A stretch of DNA of 64,000 nt from an uncultured Parvularculaceae bacterium (GTDB lineage: Bacteria > Pseudomonadota > Alphaproteobacteria > Caulobacterales > Parvularculaceae), in assembly GCA_947259375.1 (NCBI GenBank), contig CAMYLZ010000012.1, positions 83,552-147,551 of the forward strand. Reading direction: 5' to 3'. Below are positions 31,778 through 41,800 of the stretch, piece after piece. The notes below the pieces were generated by a model that saw only the letters and a program-made list of their open reading frames with translations, was not told the origin of the DNA and ran no database searches. The translations under genes were made by a program, and so were the position numbers. Numbering within the stretch: the stretch's first letter is position 1; every line of letters starts with the position of its first letter.

Positions 31778-31819
31778 GTCCCCGTAGCTCAGCAGGATAG
31801 AGCATCAGATTCCTAATCT
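31778..31819 (+). pseudogene. 5' half of the chromosomal tRNA-Arg(CCT), cut by the island
   Basis: Starts GTCCCCG, TA, D-arm GCTC...GAGC, then the 5' anticodon stem TCAGA and loop TTCCTAA, and stops matching a tRNA at 31819. The remaining 3' half is at 57239-57285. Joining the two at the shared 12-bp core gives a perfect 77-nt tRNA with CCT anticodon and fully paired acceptor (GTCCCCG/CGGGGAC). The half alone cannot make a working tRNA. Confidence 0.93.
31808..31819 (+). repeat. attL core of the island (12-bp direct repeat)
   Basis: GATTCCTAATCT, identical to 57239-57250 and forming the anticodon loop and adjoining stem of tRNA-Arg. Bases on both sides differ between the two copies, so the identity block is exactly 12 bp. 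Confidence 0.9.
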
Positions 31820-31917
31820 CCCGACCTATATATAATATTCTCCATAAGAACGTAAAATCATACATAATATCAATATGTTGTAAATTTACTTGCCTCGTTT
31901 TGATCGCCATTTTATCA

Positions 31918-31948
31918 TTACACATAGCTTACACATTTTCGCACTTTT
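31918..31948 (+). repeat. Putative integrase arm-binding repeats, left end
   Basis: TTACACAT, TTACACATTTT and GCACTTTT in tandem just before the integrase gene. The right end carries TTACACACTTT and TCACATTTT in the same order twice. Matching short repeats on both sides of the crossover core are what tyrosine integrases use as arm sites. The AT-rich stretch from 31820 onward probably also holds the integrase promoter. Confidence 0.55.
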
Positions 31949-31957
31949 GAGACGATC

Positions 31958-33499
31958 ATGGCAGACCACACGATTATGGGCGGAAAAGTCCACGTTTATA
32001 AACGCGGACGAAGCCGATACTGGCAGTGCTCCACCTACATCGCCGGTAAGAACCGGCGTGTCAGCACCAAGCAGGAGAGCTTGGCGCAGGCAAAGGACTT
32101 TGCCGAAGATTGGTATCTGGACCTTCGCGGAAAGAACAATCGCGGCGAGCTGAAATCTGAAAAGACATTCAAGCAAGCCGCCGAGCAGTTTCTACGCGAG
32201 TACGAGGTCATCACCGAAGGTCAACGCCACCCCGGTTATGTCGAAGGACATGAGCGTCGGCTCAAGCTCCACCTTGTCCCCTTCTTCGGAGACAAGGGAC
32301 TATCCGAAATCACTCCTGGCCTTGTGCAGGAGTACCGCATCTCCAGACTGAATCCAGACAACAAGCCAATCGAAAAGCCGTTCAAACAGGCGGTTCGCCA
32401 GTTTGAAAAGGAATACGGCTTTCGCAGCAATGACCGTACGGAACGCGAAGCCGAGTTCCGCCTTGAAACCGTGAAAAAGCACATCGTTCCCTATTTCAGC
32501 GACGCAGTTGCATCCACCGTCACATCCAAGGCTATCGAGAAATACCGCGACTACCGGATTTCGGAGATAGATCAGGAACCCGCCATCGCCGCAAAGATGG
32601 TGGACCGGGAACTAGGCGCGCTTGGCGAAATGCTACGCTGGATGAAACAGCGCAGCAGGCCGCCGTCCAAGAGCACGATGCACCACGAGATCGTGACGCT
32701 TCGGCAGGTCATAAAGACCGCCATCCGCCACGGCTGGCTCGCACACCTGCCCGACTTCTCGCCCCCTTACCGGAAGGCCGAGAAGATTGCCCACCGCGCG
32801 TGGTTCTCGCAGGAAGAATACCGGAAGCTCTACGAGGCGTCCCGCGCCCGCACCCAACAATTCAAGGGCACGGCAAGGGCGTGGCCCAACGAGCAGTTGC
32901 ACGACTACATCCTGTTCATGGCGAATACCGGCATGCGTCCGGATGAAGCCAACACGCTTGAGTTTCGCGACGTGGAGATCGTCGAGGACGAAGGAACCGG
33001 CGAAACGATCCTACTGATTTCAGTTCGGGGAAAGCGCGGTGTCGGCTATTGCAAGAGCATGGCGAATGCCGTGCGGCCGTTTGAGCGGCTGCGCGACAGG
33101 CTTCGGCCTGCATCGGATGACCAGACCGACGATGACGACACAGAAACCAGTTCGGAAGAACGGGGCTGGCGGAAACCTAAGCCGACCGACCTTGTTTTCC
33201 CCGCCAATCACAAGAAGCAATTCAACGCCATTCTCGAAGAGAATGACCTCAAATTCGACCGCGAAGGCAGCAGGCGGACGGCCTACAGCCTGCGTCATAC
33301 CTATATCTGTTTCCGGCTCCTCGAAGGTGCCGACATCTACCAGATCGCCAAGAACTGCCGCACCAGCGTCGAGATGATCGAGAAATACTATGCCTCGCAC
33401 ATCGCCACGACGCTCGATGCGTCAGCGATCAATGTGCGAAGGCCGAAGCGCAAAAATCAAAGCAAGGAAGACGACTCCGGCAAAAGGCCGGAGGCTTAA
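31958..33499 (+). CDS. Tyrosine site-specific integrase with duplicated core-binding domain
   Basis: 513 residues. The catalytic domain shows Arg in NTGMRPDEA (about residue 328), the RH box in SLRHTYICF (about 446), and the nucleophile Tyr in EKYYASH (about 477). The N-terminal part holds two similar core-binding segments: FKQAAEQFLREYE...HLVPFFGDKGLSEIT (about 70-120) and FKQAVRQFEKEYG...HIVPYFSDAVASTVT (about 143-190), which look like a tandem duplication. It catalyses insertion at the tRNA-Arg anticodon core. Oriented inward from attL. An internal in-frame ATG at 31976 is an alternative start. Confidence 0.93.
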   Translation: MADHTIMGGKVHVYKRGRSRYWQCSTYIAGKNRRVSTKQESLAQAKDFAEDWYLDLRGKNNRGELKSEKTFKQAAEQFLREYEVITEGQRHPGYVEGHERRLKLHLVPFFGDKGLSEITPGLVQEYRISRLNPDNKPIEKPFKQAVRQFEKEYGFRSNDRTEREAEFRLETVKKHIVPYFSDAVASTVTSKAIEKYRDYRISEIDQEPAIAAKMVDRELGALGEMLRWMKQRSRPPSKSTMHHEIVTLRQVIKTAIRHGWLAHLPDFSPPYRKAEKIAHRAWFSQEEYRKLYEASRARTQQFKGTARAWPNEQLHDYILFMANTGMRPDEANTLEFRDVEIVEDEGTGETILLISVRGKRGVGYCKSMANAVRPFERLRDRLRPASDDQTDDDDTETSSEERGWRKPKPTDLVFPANHKKQFNAILEENDLKFDREGSRRTAYSLRHTYICFRLLEGADIYQIAKNCRTSVEMIEKYYASHIATTLDASAINVRRPKRKNQSKEDDSGKRPEA

Positions 33500-33542
33500 T
33501 CCCCTTCTCTCACCCGTCAGGCTCGGAAGGCACCTTTAAGAG

Positions 33543-33582
33543 CCGTCAGGGCCAGCCCGTGGGGCGTTAGGGGCCTGGACGG
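33543..33582 (+). repeat. Structured stem-loop motif, copy 1
   Basis: Nested hairpin: outer stem CAGG(G)CC with GGCCTG, extended by CCGTC/GACGG; an inner stem GCCC-GTG-GGGC; then a conserved GTTAGG. The inner part is identical in copy 2 (33668-33699) while the outer stem differs and still pairs, as expected for a conserved RNA fold. The 540-base region 33500-34039 between integrase and HTH gene holds only these two motifs and no supported gene. Confidence 0.55.
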
Positions 33583-33667
33583 GCAAAGGCCACCACCTAT
33601 CTATCGTCCGGCAGCGGACACTTGCGGTGTGCCTTATTTCAGGCTGAGAGGGTAGCCGTTCAGCCGT

Positions 33668-33699
33668 CCGAGCCAGCCCGTGGGGCGTTAGGGGCTCGG
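33668..33699 (+). repeat. Structured stem-loop motif, copy 2
   Basis: Outer stem CCGAGCC/GGCTCGG (seven perfect pairs), then the same inner GCCC-GTG-GGGC hairpin and GTTAGG as copy 1. The two copies share an exact 24-base central block. Function unknown; could be an RNA element or a recombination-related DNA structure. Confidence 0.55.
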
Positions 33700-34039
33700 G
33701 ACACCTGAATAACTCTTTTGAGCTTATGACCTCCATTCAGGCAAGCCATCGAGCTCGGCAGCTAGATGGTAAGCCCAAGACATCGAACGGGAATTCACGA
33801 AGATCGTGCCCTCGATCAAACAGAGCGGCCCCGCGATAAAGGCACCGATCCGGAAAGCCTCCAAAGTGCCAATGCGTTCCTCCAATTGCGCCCCAAATTG
33901 ACGGCAACCGCCACCCAACCAACCCTGCGCGGATTGGATATGCACCCGCGCTTCGTCGCCGGAACGGGTAGGCATTACCATTGTTATCTCCGCAATTTTC
34001 CCGTATTTTCTCATTGGGAATCTTGCGCGCAGGAACGCC

Positions 34040-34228
34040 ATGCAGACCGACATTATGACCATCCAAGAGGTGGCGGAGTATCTCAAGCTCAACCAGAAGA
34101 CCGCCTATAGGTTGGCGTCTGAAGGCGAGATACCCGGTTTTAAAGTTGGCGGTTCGTGGCGGTTCAAACGACAGGACATCGAACGCTGGATTGCCCAGAG
34201 GACAAAGACGCAGAAAGATAAAAGCTAA
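34040..34228 (+). CDS. AlpA/excisionase-like helix-turn-helix protein
   Basis: 62 residues forming one MerR-like/excisionase winged HTH: TIQEVAEYLKLNQKTAYRLASEGEIP, then the strand FKVGGSWRFKRQDIERWI. Proteins of this type act as excisionases or as regulators at type I restriction loci. Its stop overlaps the hsdM start by one base, so it is the first gene of the restriction operon. It may control hsd expression or direct excision of the island; the sequence does not decide. Confidence 0.8.
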   Translation: MQTDIMTIQEVAEYLKLNQKTAYRLASEGEIPGFKVGGSWRFKRQDIERWIAQRTKTQKDKS

Positions 34229-36663
34229 TGGCGATCAAGAAGACCGAACTCTATTCCTCTCTCTGGGCAAGCTGCGACGAGCTGCGCGGCGGAATGGATG
34301 CCTCTCAGTACAAGGATTACGTCCTTACGCTGCTCTTCGTAAAATACGTTTCTGACAAATACGCTGGGGACCCGAATGGCCTAATCGTCGTTCCTGAAGG
34401 CGGCTCATTCGATGAAATGGCAAAGCTCGGCGGCGACACAAACATCGGCGAAAAAATCAACATCATCATCAAGCGCCTTGCTGAAGAGAACGACCTTCGC
34501 GGCGTCATCGACATCGCCGACTTCAATGACGAGGACAAGCTCGGCAAAGGCAAGGCGATGGTGGATCGCCTATCCAAGCTGATCAAAATTTTCGACAGCC
34601 TCGATCTAAGCGCCAACCGGGCCGAAGGCGATGATCTGCTTGGCGACGCCTACGAGTATCTTATGCGCCACTTCGCGACGGAGTCGGGCAAATCCAAGGG
34701 GCAGTTCTACACGCCCGCAGAGGTTTCCCGCATTCTCGCTAAGGTCATCGGCATTTCGAAAGAGACCAGCCAGGACGAGACAGTTTACGACCCGACCTGT
34801 GGCTCGGGCTCGCTCTTATTGAAAGTGGCGGATGAATCCCCGCGCGGCATGTCGCTCTTTGGCCAGGAGATGGATAACGCCACCGCAGCCTTGGCCAAGA
34901 TGAACATGATCCTGCATAGCAGCCCGACCGCGCAAATCTGGCAGGACAACACGCTATCCGAACCCTATTGGAAAAATGCCGATGGCAGCCTGAAGGCCTT
35001 TGACTATGCCGTCGCCAATCCGCCGTTCTCCTTCAAAGCCTGGAGTTCTGGCGTCTCGGTCGAGGACGATCCCTATAAGCGATTTGAATACGGCACACCA
35101 CCAGAGAAAAATGGCGATTACGCTTTTCTCCTTCACATCATCAAATCACTAAAATCCGATGGTAAGGGCGCGGTGATCTTGCCCCATGGTGTTCTTTTCC
35201 GTGGAAACGCGGAGGCCACGATCCGGCGCAATCTGGTCAAGCAGGGATTCATCAAAGGCATCATCGGCCTGCCGCCGAACCTGTTTTATGGTACCGGAAT
35301 CCCCGCCTGCATCATCGTGATCGACAAGGCGGCGGCAAAGCCGAAGAACGACATTTTCATGATCGACGCTAGCAAGGGCTTTATTAAGGACGGCAACAAA
35401 AACCGTCTACGCAGTCAGGATATTCACAAGATCGTCGATGTCTTCAACAAGCGGTTGGTGATTGATCGTTACTCCCGCCTAGTGCCTTTCGAAAAAATTG
35501 AAGAGAACGACTTCAACCTGAATATCCCACGATACGTGGATTCATCCGAACCCGAGGATATCCACGATCTGACGGCGCATATGAATGGCGGAATCCCGAA
35601 CACCGATATCGACGCGTTAAAGCCATATTGGGATGTATTTCCCTCGCTTCGTGAAACGCTGTTTGGGCCGAACGGGCGCGACAATTACAGCGACGCAAAA
35701 ATACCGGCAGACGAGGTCAGGCAAACCGTGCTCGCGCACGAAGAGTTTGAGGCTTTCCGCAAGAATGCGCTCACCCCTTTCGCAGAGTGGAAAGCGCACT
35801 ACCTAGATCGGCTCCGCGCCATCGAGATTGGGGATGGCCCGAAAGACCTGATCTTCGATCTGTCAGAGAACCTACTTTCCCGCTATGCCGAGCCGCCTCT
35901 AATTGACCGGTATGACGTGTACCAGCTTCTCATGAACTATTGGTCGGAGACCATGCAGGATGATGTCTACATCCTCGCGCAAGATGGCTGGGCAGCAGGC
36001 AATGTCATCCGCGAGCTGATTCCGGCCAAGGATAAAAACGGCAAGAATGTTTACAAGGAGGAGCACGACTTTGAGTTCAAGAAAGTCCGCTATAAGAGCG
36101 ATCTTGTCCCGCCACAGCTCGTCATCAACTGCTTCTTCGCCGAAGATCAGCAAAATCTAGACAGCCTTCAGGCCGCCCACGACGAGGCCAGCCAAACGCT
36201 GGAGCAGTTTGTTGAGGACAATAGCGGCGAAGAAGGCCTGATCGAAGACGCCAAGAACGATAAAGGTAAAGTCAGCCAGAAATCTGTGAAGGAATGTCTC
36301 GATAAGGCCGTCGATCAAGATGAGATTGCCGCGCTCAAAAAATGCATGACGCTGATAAAGGCGGAAGCCGCTGCAAAGAAGGCTGTAAAGGACGCAAAGA
36401 ATAAGCTCGACGCCAAAGTCTTCGCGAAGATCAAGGTACTGAGCGAGGAGAACATTCGCACGATTGTGATCGAGGACAAATGGCTAGCGACCTTGCAGAG
36501 CGACATCGACAGCGAGATTGAGCGCGTCACCAACAAACTGGTCAATCGCTTGAGGACGCTGGAAGAGCGCTACGCCACTCCCATGCCAAAATTGTCAGAG
36601 CGTGTCGGAGAACTAACCAGCAAAGTGGATGGCCACCTCAAAGCAATGGGGGTGTCATGGTAA
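34228..36663 (+). CDS. hsdM: Type I restriction-modification DNA methyltransferase subunit
   Basis: 811 residues. An N-terminal helical HsdM domain (about 1-150) is followed by an N6-adenine methylase core: motif I DPTCGSGSLLL (about residue 190) for AdoMet and motif IV NPPF (about 268) for the target base, preceded by GQFYTPAEV. A long C-terminal helical region (about 510-811) makes it larger than the classical 520-residue HsdM. With HsdS it methylates host sites; with HsdR it forms the restriction complex. Confidence 0.95.
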   Translation: MAIKKTELYSSLWASCDELRGGMDASQYKDYVLTLLFVKYVSDKYAGDPNGLIVVPEGGSFDEMAKLGGDTNIGEKINIIIKRLAEENDLRGVIDIADFNDEDKLGKGKAMVDRLSKLIKIFDSLDLSANRAEGDDLLGDAYEYLMRHFATESGKSKGQFYTPAEVSRILAKVIGISKETSQDETVYDPTCGSGSLLLKVADESPRGMSLFGQEMDNATAALAKMNMILHSSPTAQIWQDNTLSEPYWKNADGSLKAFDYAVANPPFSFKAWSSGVSVEDDPYKRFEYGTPPEKNGDYAFLLHIIKSLKSDGKGAVILPHGVLFRGNAEATIRRNLVKQGFIKGIIGLPPNLFYGTGIPACIIVIDKAAAKPKNDIFMIDASKGFIKDGNKNRLRSQDIHKIVDVFNKRLVIDRYSRLVPFEKIEENDFNLNIPRYVDSSEPEDIHDLTAHMNGGIPNTDIDALKPYWDVFPSLRETLFGPNGRDNYSDAKIPADEVRQTVLAHEEFEAFRKNALTPFAEWKAHYLDRLRAIEIGDGPKDLIFDLSENLLSRYAEPPLIDRYDVYQLLMNYWSETMQDDVYILAQDGWAAGNVIRELIPAKDKNGKNVYKEEHDFEFKKVRYKSDLVPPQLVINCFFAEDQQNLDSLQAAHDEASQTLEQFVEDNSGEEGLIEDAKNDKGKVSQKSVKECLDKAVDQDEIAALKKCMTLIKAEAAAKKAVKDAKNKLDAKVFAKIKVLSEENIRTIVIEDKWLATLQSDIDSEIERVTNKLVNRLRTLEERYATPMPKLSERVGELTSKVDGHLKAMGVSW

Positions 36664-37868
36664 ATCCAGGTCCCCACGAGATCGACGAAATCAGAGCTCC
36701 GGATGGCTGGGAGCTGCTATACATCGGCGAACACTTTGAGTTCAAGAATGGTTTGAATAAGGCAAAAAAGTATTTTGGTCACGGTACGCCCATCATAAAT
36801 TATATGGACGTCTACAAATACCCAGGGCTTTTCCTATACCAAATCGTCGGTAAGGTCGATGTCAATTCGGAAGAGAAACGTGCGTATTCAGTAAGAAAAG
36901 GCGACGTATTTTTTACCCGCACATCAGAGACTCCTGAGGAGATCGGGATAGCGTCTGTCCTTATCGATGATGTCGAGGATGGTGTGTTTAGTGGGTTTGT
37001 GCTCAGAGCGCGCCCAAATACCAATGCTTTCAACAACGATTTTAAAAAATACTGCTTCTCATCCAGTGCGGTTCGCAAACAGATACAATCAACTAGCTCT
37101 TACACAACGCGAGCGTTGACGAATGGTCGTTTGCTTTCTCAAGTAGTCGTCCCTGCGCCTATCGATATCGAAGAACAAAAGGCCATCGCGGAGGTTTTGT
37201 CGGACGTCGATGCTCTGATAGAACATCTCGAAGCGCTGATCGCGAAAAAGGGCGATATCAAAACCGCCACGATGCAGCAGCTTTTCGCAATAGATGATAG
37301 CTCTAACATCACTGAATTCGGGAAAGTTTGCAGTTTGCGAAAAACACGATGTGCGCCAGCCTCAGCTCCAGAGGGTTCAAAAAGCATCGAACTTGAGCAC
37401 ATCCAGGCCGAAACGGGAATTGTATTAGATAAAACTCCAATGCTTGAGCTGGTTTCTCTGAAGTCCTCTTATAAGCAGGGCGATATTCTTTTCGGAAAAT
37501 TGCGATCTTATCTCCGGAAGTTTCACTTAGCCCAAGATTCAGGATACTGCTCGACCGAAATCTGGGTGATCGTGCCCGATAAGGATGTTGTCGAGCCCGA
37601 ATACTTATACAACGTGGTTCAAACGAACCGTTTCATCGAAGCAGCTAGCGAAGCTTACGGAACACACATGCCAAGGGCTGACTGGGGCGTTGTATCGGAA
37701 TTCAAAATGAAGCTTCCTTCTTCTCTAAAAGAACAGAAAAAGGTGGCTAGTGTGCTAATGGACATGGAAAAAGAGATAAATGAATTGCGTAATCAAAGCG
37801 TCAAACTTCAAGGCATAAAGCAAGGTATGATGCAGGAACTCCTTACGGGGAGGACGCGCCTGATATGA
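36657..37868 (+). CDS. hsdS: Type I restriction-modification specificity subunit
   Basis: 403 residues with two target-recognition domains, each followed by a long helix: the first ends PAPIDIEEQKAIAEVLSDVDALIEHLEALI (about 165-195) and the second ends LPSSLKEQKKVASVLMDMEKEINELRNQ (about 358-385), the typical HsdS half-repeat pattern. It sets the recognition sequence, which cannot be deduced here. The gene overlaps hsdM by seven bases and the next gene by four. It looks more AT-rich than its neighbours, as specificity genes often are after exchange. Confidence 0.93.
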   Translation: MVNPGPHEIDEIRAPDGWELLYIGEHFEFKNGLNKAKKYFGHGTPIINYMDVYKYPGLFLYQIVGKVDVNSEEKRAYSVRKGDVFFTRTSETPEEIGIASVLIDDVEDGVFSGFVLRARPNTNAFNNDFKKYCFSSSAVRKQIQSTSSYTTRALTNGRLLSQVVVPAPIDIEEQKAIAEVLSDVDALIEHLEALIAKKGDIKTATMQQLFAIDDSSNITEFGKVCSLRKTRCAPASAPEGSKSIELEHIQAETGIVLDKTPMLELVSLKSSYKQGDILFGKLRSYLRKFHLAQDSGYCSTEIWVIVPDKDVVEPEYLYNVVQTNRFIEAASEAYGTHMPRADWGVVSEFKMKLPSSLKEQKKVASVLMDMEKEINELRNQSVKLQGIKQGMMQELLTGRTRLI

Positions 37869-38800
37869 CGCCGGTGAAAAGCTATTATCGCATTATGTTG
37901 GGGCGCGGAAGCATGCACGCCCAGGAATGCTATGATGGCGAATTCATCGGCACGCATTTTGGCTTCGATTTCGATCTGTCTGGCGAGCTGCCGGACGACT
38001 GGCGTGCCTTTAATGCCAAGTACCGTGAGGTTTATCTCAAGAATCACCCTGATAAATCAAAGGTAGCCGCTGGCCTTGCGTGCGGCGCTGTTTGGTCGAT
38101 CTGCAAGGGGATTAGGAAAGGCGACATCGTGCTTTGCCCTAATGGACAGGGGCAGTATTGGGTTGGTGAAGTCGCCGGTGATTACTATTACGAAGCCGAT
38201 ACCTTCTTCCCCCACCGCCGCAAGGTGGCGTGGCTGCCATTTCTGATCGAACGCTCGGCTATGTCGCAGAGCCTTCAGAATTCGACAGGCTCAATCGGCA
38301 CGGTATCTACCATCACCAAACATGCCGAGGAGATCGAGTCCTTCATCGGAGGGCACACACGCCCTCAATTAATCGCAACCGACGAATTGGTCGAAGACGC
38401 ATCCGAATTTGCTCTCGAAAAACACCTCGAAGATTTCCTCGTCCAAAACTGGTCATCGACCGAACTGGGCAAGACGCACGATGTGTACGAGGTCGATGGC
38501 GAACTCGTGGGCCAGCAATTCCCCAGCGATACCGGTCCAATCGATATCCTCGCCATCAGCAAAGACCAAAAAGAGCTCCTGGTCATTGAGCTGAAAAAGG
38601 GACGCGCCAGCGATGTCGTGCTCGGGCAAGTCCAACGCTATATGGGCTATGTCCAGGATGAGCTGACCGAGAACGGGCAGAAAGTGCGCGGGATTATCAT
38701 TGCTCTGGATGACGATTTGCGTTTGCGCCGTGCTCTGAGCGTGACAAACAATATCGATTTTTACCGCTATCAAGTGAATTTTAAGTTGTTCAGGGGGTAG
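37865..38800 (+). CDS. PD-(D/E)XK nuclease of NucS/DUF91 type with PUA-like N-domain
   Basis: 311 residues. The N-terminal half (about 60-130) contains KGDIVLCPNGQGQYWVGEV and FFPHRRKVAWL, resembling PUA/EVE-like domains that bind modified bases. The C-terminal half (about 180-300) is NucS-like: FALEKHLEDFL, catalytic Asp in TGPIDILAI and the ExK motif VIELKKG, then a helix with QVQRYMGYV. It lies inside the type I operon between hsdS and hsdR with overlapping or one-base junctions. A modified-DNA-dependent nuclease or accessory specificity factor is plausible; the role is inferred. Confidence 0.8.
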   Translation: MTPVKSYYRIMLGRGSMHAQECYDGEFIGTHFGFDFDLSGELPDDWRAFNAKYREVYLKNHPDKSKVAAGLACGAVWSICKGIRKGDIVLCPNGQGQYWVGEVAGDYYYEADTFFPHRRKVAWLPFLIERSAMSQSLQNSTGSIGTVSTITKHAEEIESFIGGHTRPQLIATDELVEDASEFALEKHLEDFLVQNWSSTELGKTHDVYEVDGELVGQQFPSDTGPIDILAISKDQKELLVIELKKGRASDVVLGQVQRYMGYVQDELTENGQKVRGIIIALDDDLRLRRALSVTNNIDFYRYQVNFKLFRG

Positions 38801-38801
38801 C

Positions 38802-41800
38802 ATGGCGAAGATCGGTCAAAAAGAAATCGCCACGCAAAAGCGCATCATTAAGCTTTTTGTTGATGATCTGAAATACACCTATCTCGGCGACTGGAAGGAC
38901 CGCGAAGACAACGGCAACATTGAGGTCGAACATCTCACCACCTGGCTGAAAAAGAGCGGCGTCAGCGAGGCCCTGATTGGCCGCACGCTGCGCGAACTGG
39001 ACCAAGCCGCTGCTCTTGGTGAAGGTAAAAACCTCTACGACGCCAATAAGGCCGTCTACAGCCTATTGCGTTACGGCGTGAAGGTGAAAGAAGGTGCTGG
39101 CGAGCAGAATGTCACTGTCCAACTAATCGACTGGGATCATCCAGATAAGAACGACTTTGCCGTTGCCGAGGAAGTCTCGGTGCGCGGCGAGAACAAGAAA
39201 CGCCCCGACCTTGTTCTTTATGTAAATGGGATCGCGCTCGGCGTCATCGAACTCAAACGCTCCAGCGTCTCCATCGGTGAAGGCATCCGCCAGAATCTCG
39301 ATAACCAGAAAAAAACATTCATCCGAAACTTCTTCACCACCATGCAATTGGTCATGGCGGGTAACGATACTGAGGGGTTGCGCTACGGCACCATCGAAAC
39401 GTCAGAAAAGCACTACTATCAATGGAAAGAACAAATCGAGCATGGGTATGAGCACTTGCTCGACTTCCATCTCTCATGCCTTTGCAGCAAAGACCGCTTT
39501 CTGGAAATAATCCACGACTTCATCGTCTTCGACGCAGGCACAAAAAAGACCGGCCGCCACAATCAATATTTTGGCGTGAAAGCCGCGCAGGAATACGTGG
39601 ATCGCCGTGACGGCGGTATTATTTGGCACACTCAGGGCTCCGGTAAGAGTCTGACAATGGTTTGGCTCGCCAAGTGGATACGCGAACATATCGAAAGCTC
39701 TCGCGTGCTCGTTATTACCGACCGCACCGAGCTTGATGATCAGATTGAAAAAGTCTTTCTGGGAGTTGATGAGCAGATTTACCGAACTGGGAGCGGCAAA
39801 GACCTCATCAGCACCCTCAACAAAAGTCATGAATGGCTGCTGTGTTCACTGGTCCATAAATTTGGACGCCATGATCACAAGAACGATGATGACGATGATG
39901 AAACGGCGGCGGACGAATTTATTGCTGAGTTGCAGGCCAGCTTGCCAAGGGATTTCCACGCCAAAGGTGAAATCTTCGTGTTCGTCGATGAGTGCCACCG
40001 CACGCAATCGGGTAAATTACACGCTGCGATGAAAAGCATATTGCCGAAAGCCACTTTCGTTGGCTTTACAGGGACGCCATTACTCAAAAAAGATAAGCAA
40101 AAAAGCATCGAAATCTTCGGCCCTTATATCCACACCTACAAATTCGACGAAGCGGTAGAGGACGGGGTGGTTCTCGATTTGCGCTATGAGGCTCGGGACA
40201 TTGATCAATTTCTGACCTCAGAGGAGAAGGTCGATAAGTGGTTTGATCTAAAAACGCGCGGCCTGTCCGACATGGCGCGCGTACAACTCAAACAAAAATG
40301 GGGCACCATGCAAAAGGTGCTCTCCAGCCAAGACCGGCTTGAGCAGATCGTCAACGACATCCTGATGGATATGGAGACCAAGCCTCGTCTAATGGATGGG
40401 CGCGGTAATGCCATGTTGGTTTGCTCCAGCATTTATCAGGCGTGCAAAATCTACGACCTGTTCAGCAAGACCGACCTTGCGGGAAAATGCGCAATCATCA
40501 CCAGCTATCAGCCTTCCCCTGCCGATATTAAAGGGGAAGAAAGTGGAGAAGGACTTACAGAGAAGCTGAACCAGTACAGCATCTACCGGCGAATGCTCGC
40601 TGACCATTTTGAGCTGCCTGAAGACGAGGCGATGGGGAAAGTTGAAGAGTTCGAGAAGCGCGTTAAAGAGCGTTTCAAAAAAGAACCCGGTCAGATGCGA
40701 TTGCTTATCGTGGTCGACAAGCTCCTCACCGGTTTCGACGCGCCGTCAGCGACCTACCTTTATATCGATAAGGCCATGAAAGATCATGGTCTCTTCCAGG
40801 CCATATGCCGTGTGAATCGCCTTGATGGAGACGACAAGGAATACGGCTACATTATTGACTACAAAGACCTCTTCAACCGCTTGGAGGGGGCTATTGGGGA
40901 CTACACGAACGGGGCGTTTGACCAGTACGATGCAGCCGATGTTGCCGGGATACTCACGAACCGCGTCGAAAAGGGAAAAGAGCGGCTTGATGAGGCACTA
41001 GAAGCGGTGAAAGCGATCTGCGAATCCGTCATGCAGCCGCGCGGCCAGAAAGAGTTTTACGACTATTTCTGCGGGGACGTCGCCGATAAGAATGCTGCAG
41101 CCGAGAATGAACCAAAGCGAGTGGCACTGTACAAGTCTGTGGCGGCGCTCTTGAGAGCTTACGCAAACCTTGCCAATGAGATGGAGGATGCAGGGTACAC
41201 GCCGGAACAGATCGAAGCGATAAAGGCCGATGTTCAGTACTACGACAAAATGCGCGACGAAATTAAGATGCGGAGTGGCGATTATCTGGACATGAAGCAA
41301 TACGAGCCAGCAATGCGGCATTTGCTCGACACTTACATCCGTGCTGACGAAAGCAACGTAGTCGCGGACTTCGAAGAGCTGGGCCTTATCAACCTGATTG
41401 TTAAACAGGGGATGGGCGCTCTGGATACAATGCCGGACAGTATCAAAGACAATGAAGAAGCAATGGCCGAGACAATCGAAAACAACATTCGCAAGGTCAT
41501 TATTGACGAGCAGTCCGTCAACCCGAAATACTATGAACGTATGTCGGAACTCCTCGATGCGCTTATCGGAGAGCGCAGGCAGCAGGCGCTTGACTACAAG
41601 AAGTATCTCGAAAAAGTCAAAGAGCTTTGCTCTCAGGTAGTAAATCCAGGCGGCATCAATTCTGCCGCTTACCCAACTACTATGAACACTCCCGCCAAGA
41701 AGGCGTTGTACGACAACCTTGGTGAAGATCAGGTGCTTGTAACAAAGATCGATACGGTCGTGCGTCACACAAAAAAGGCTGATTGGATTGGCAGCCGGAT

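Noticed and set aside
30623..31816. 397-codon plus-strand frame running into the tRNA remnant
   Set aside because: Opposite the alpha-2-macroglobulin gene, without domain signal; the sense strand has continuous family motifs.
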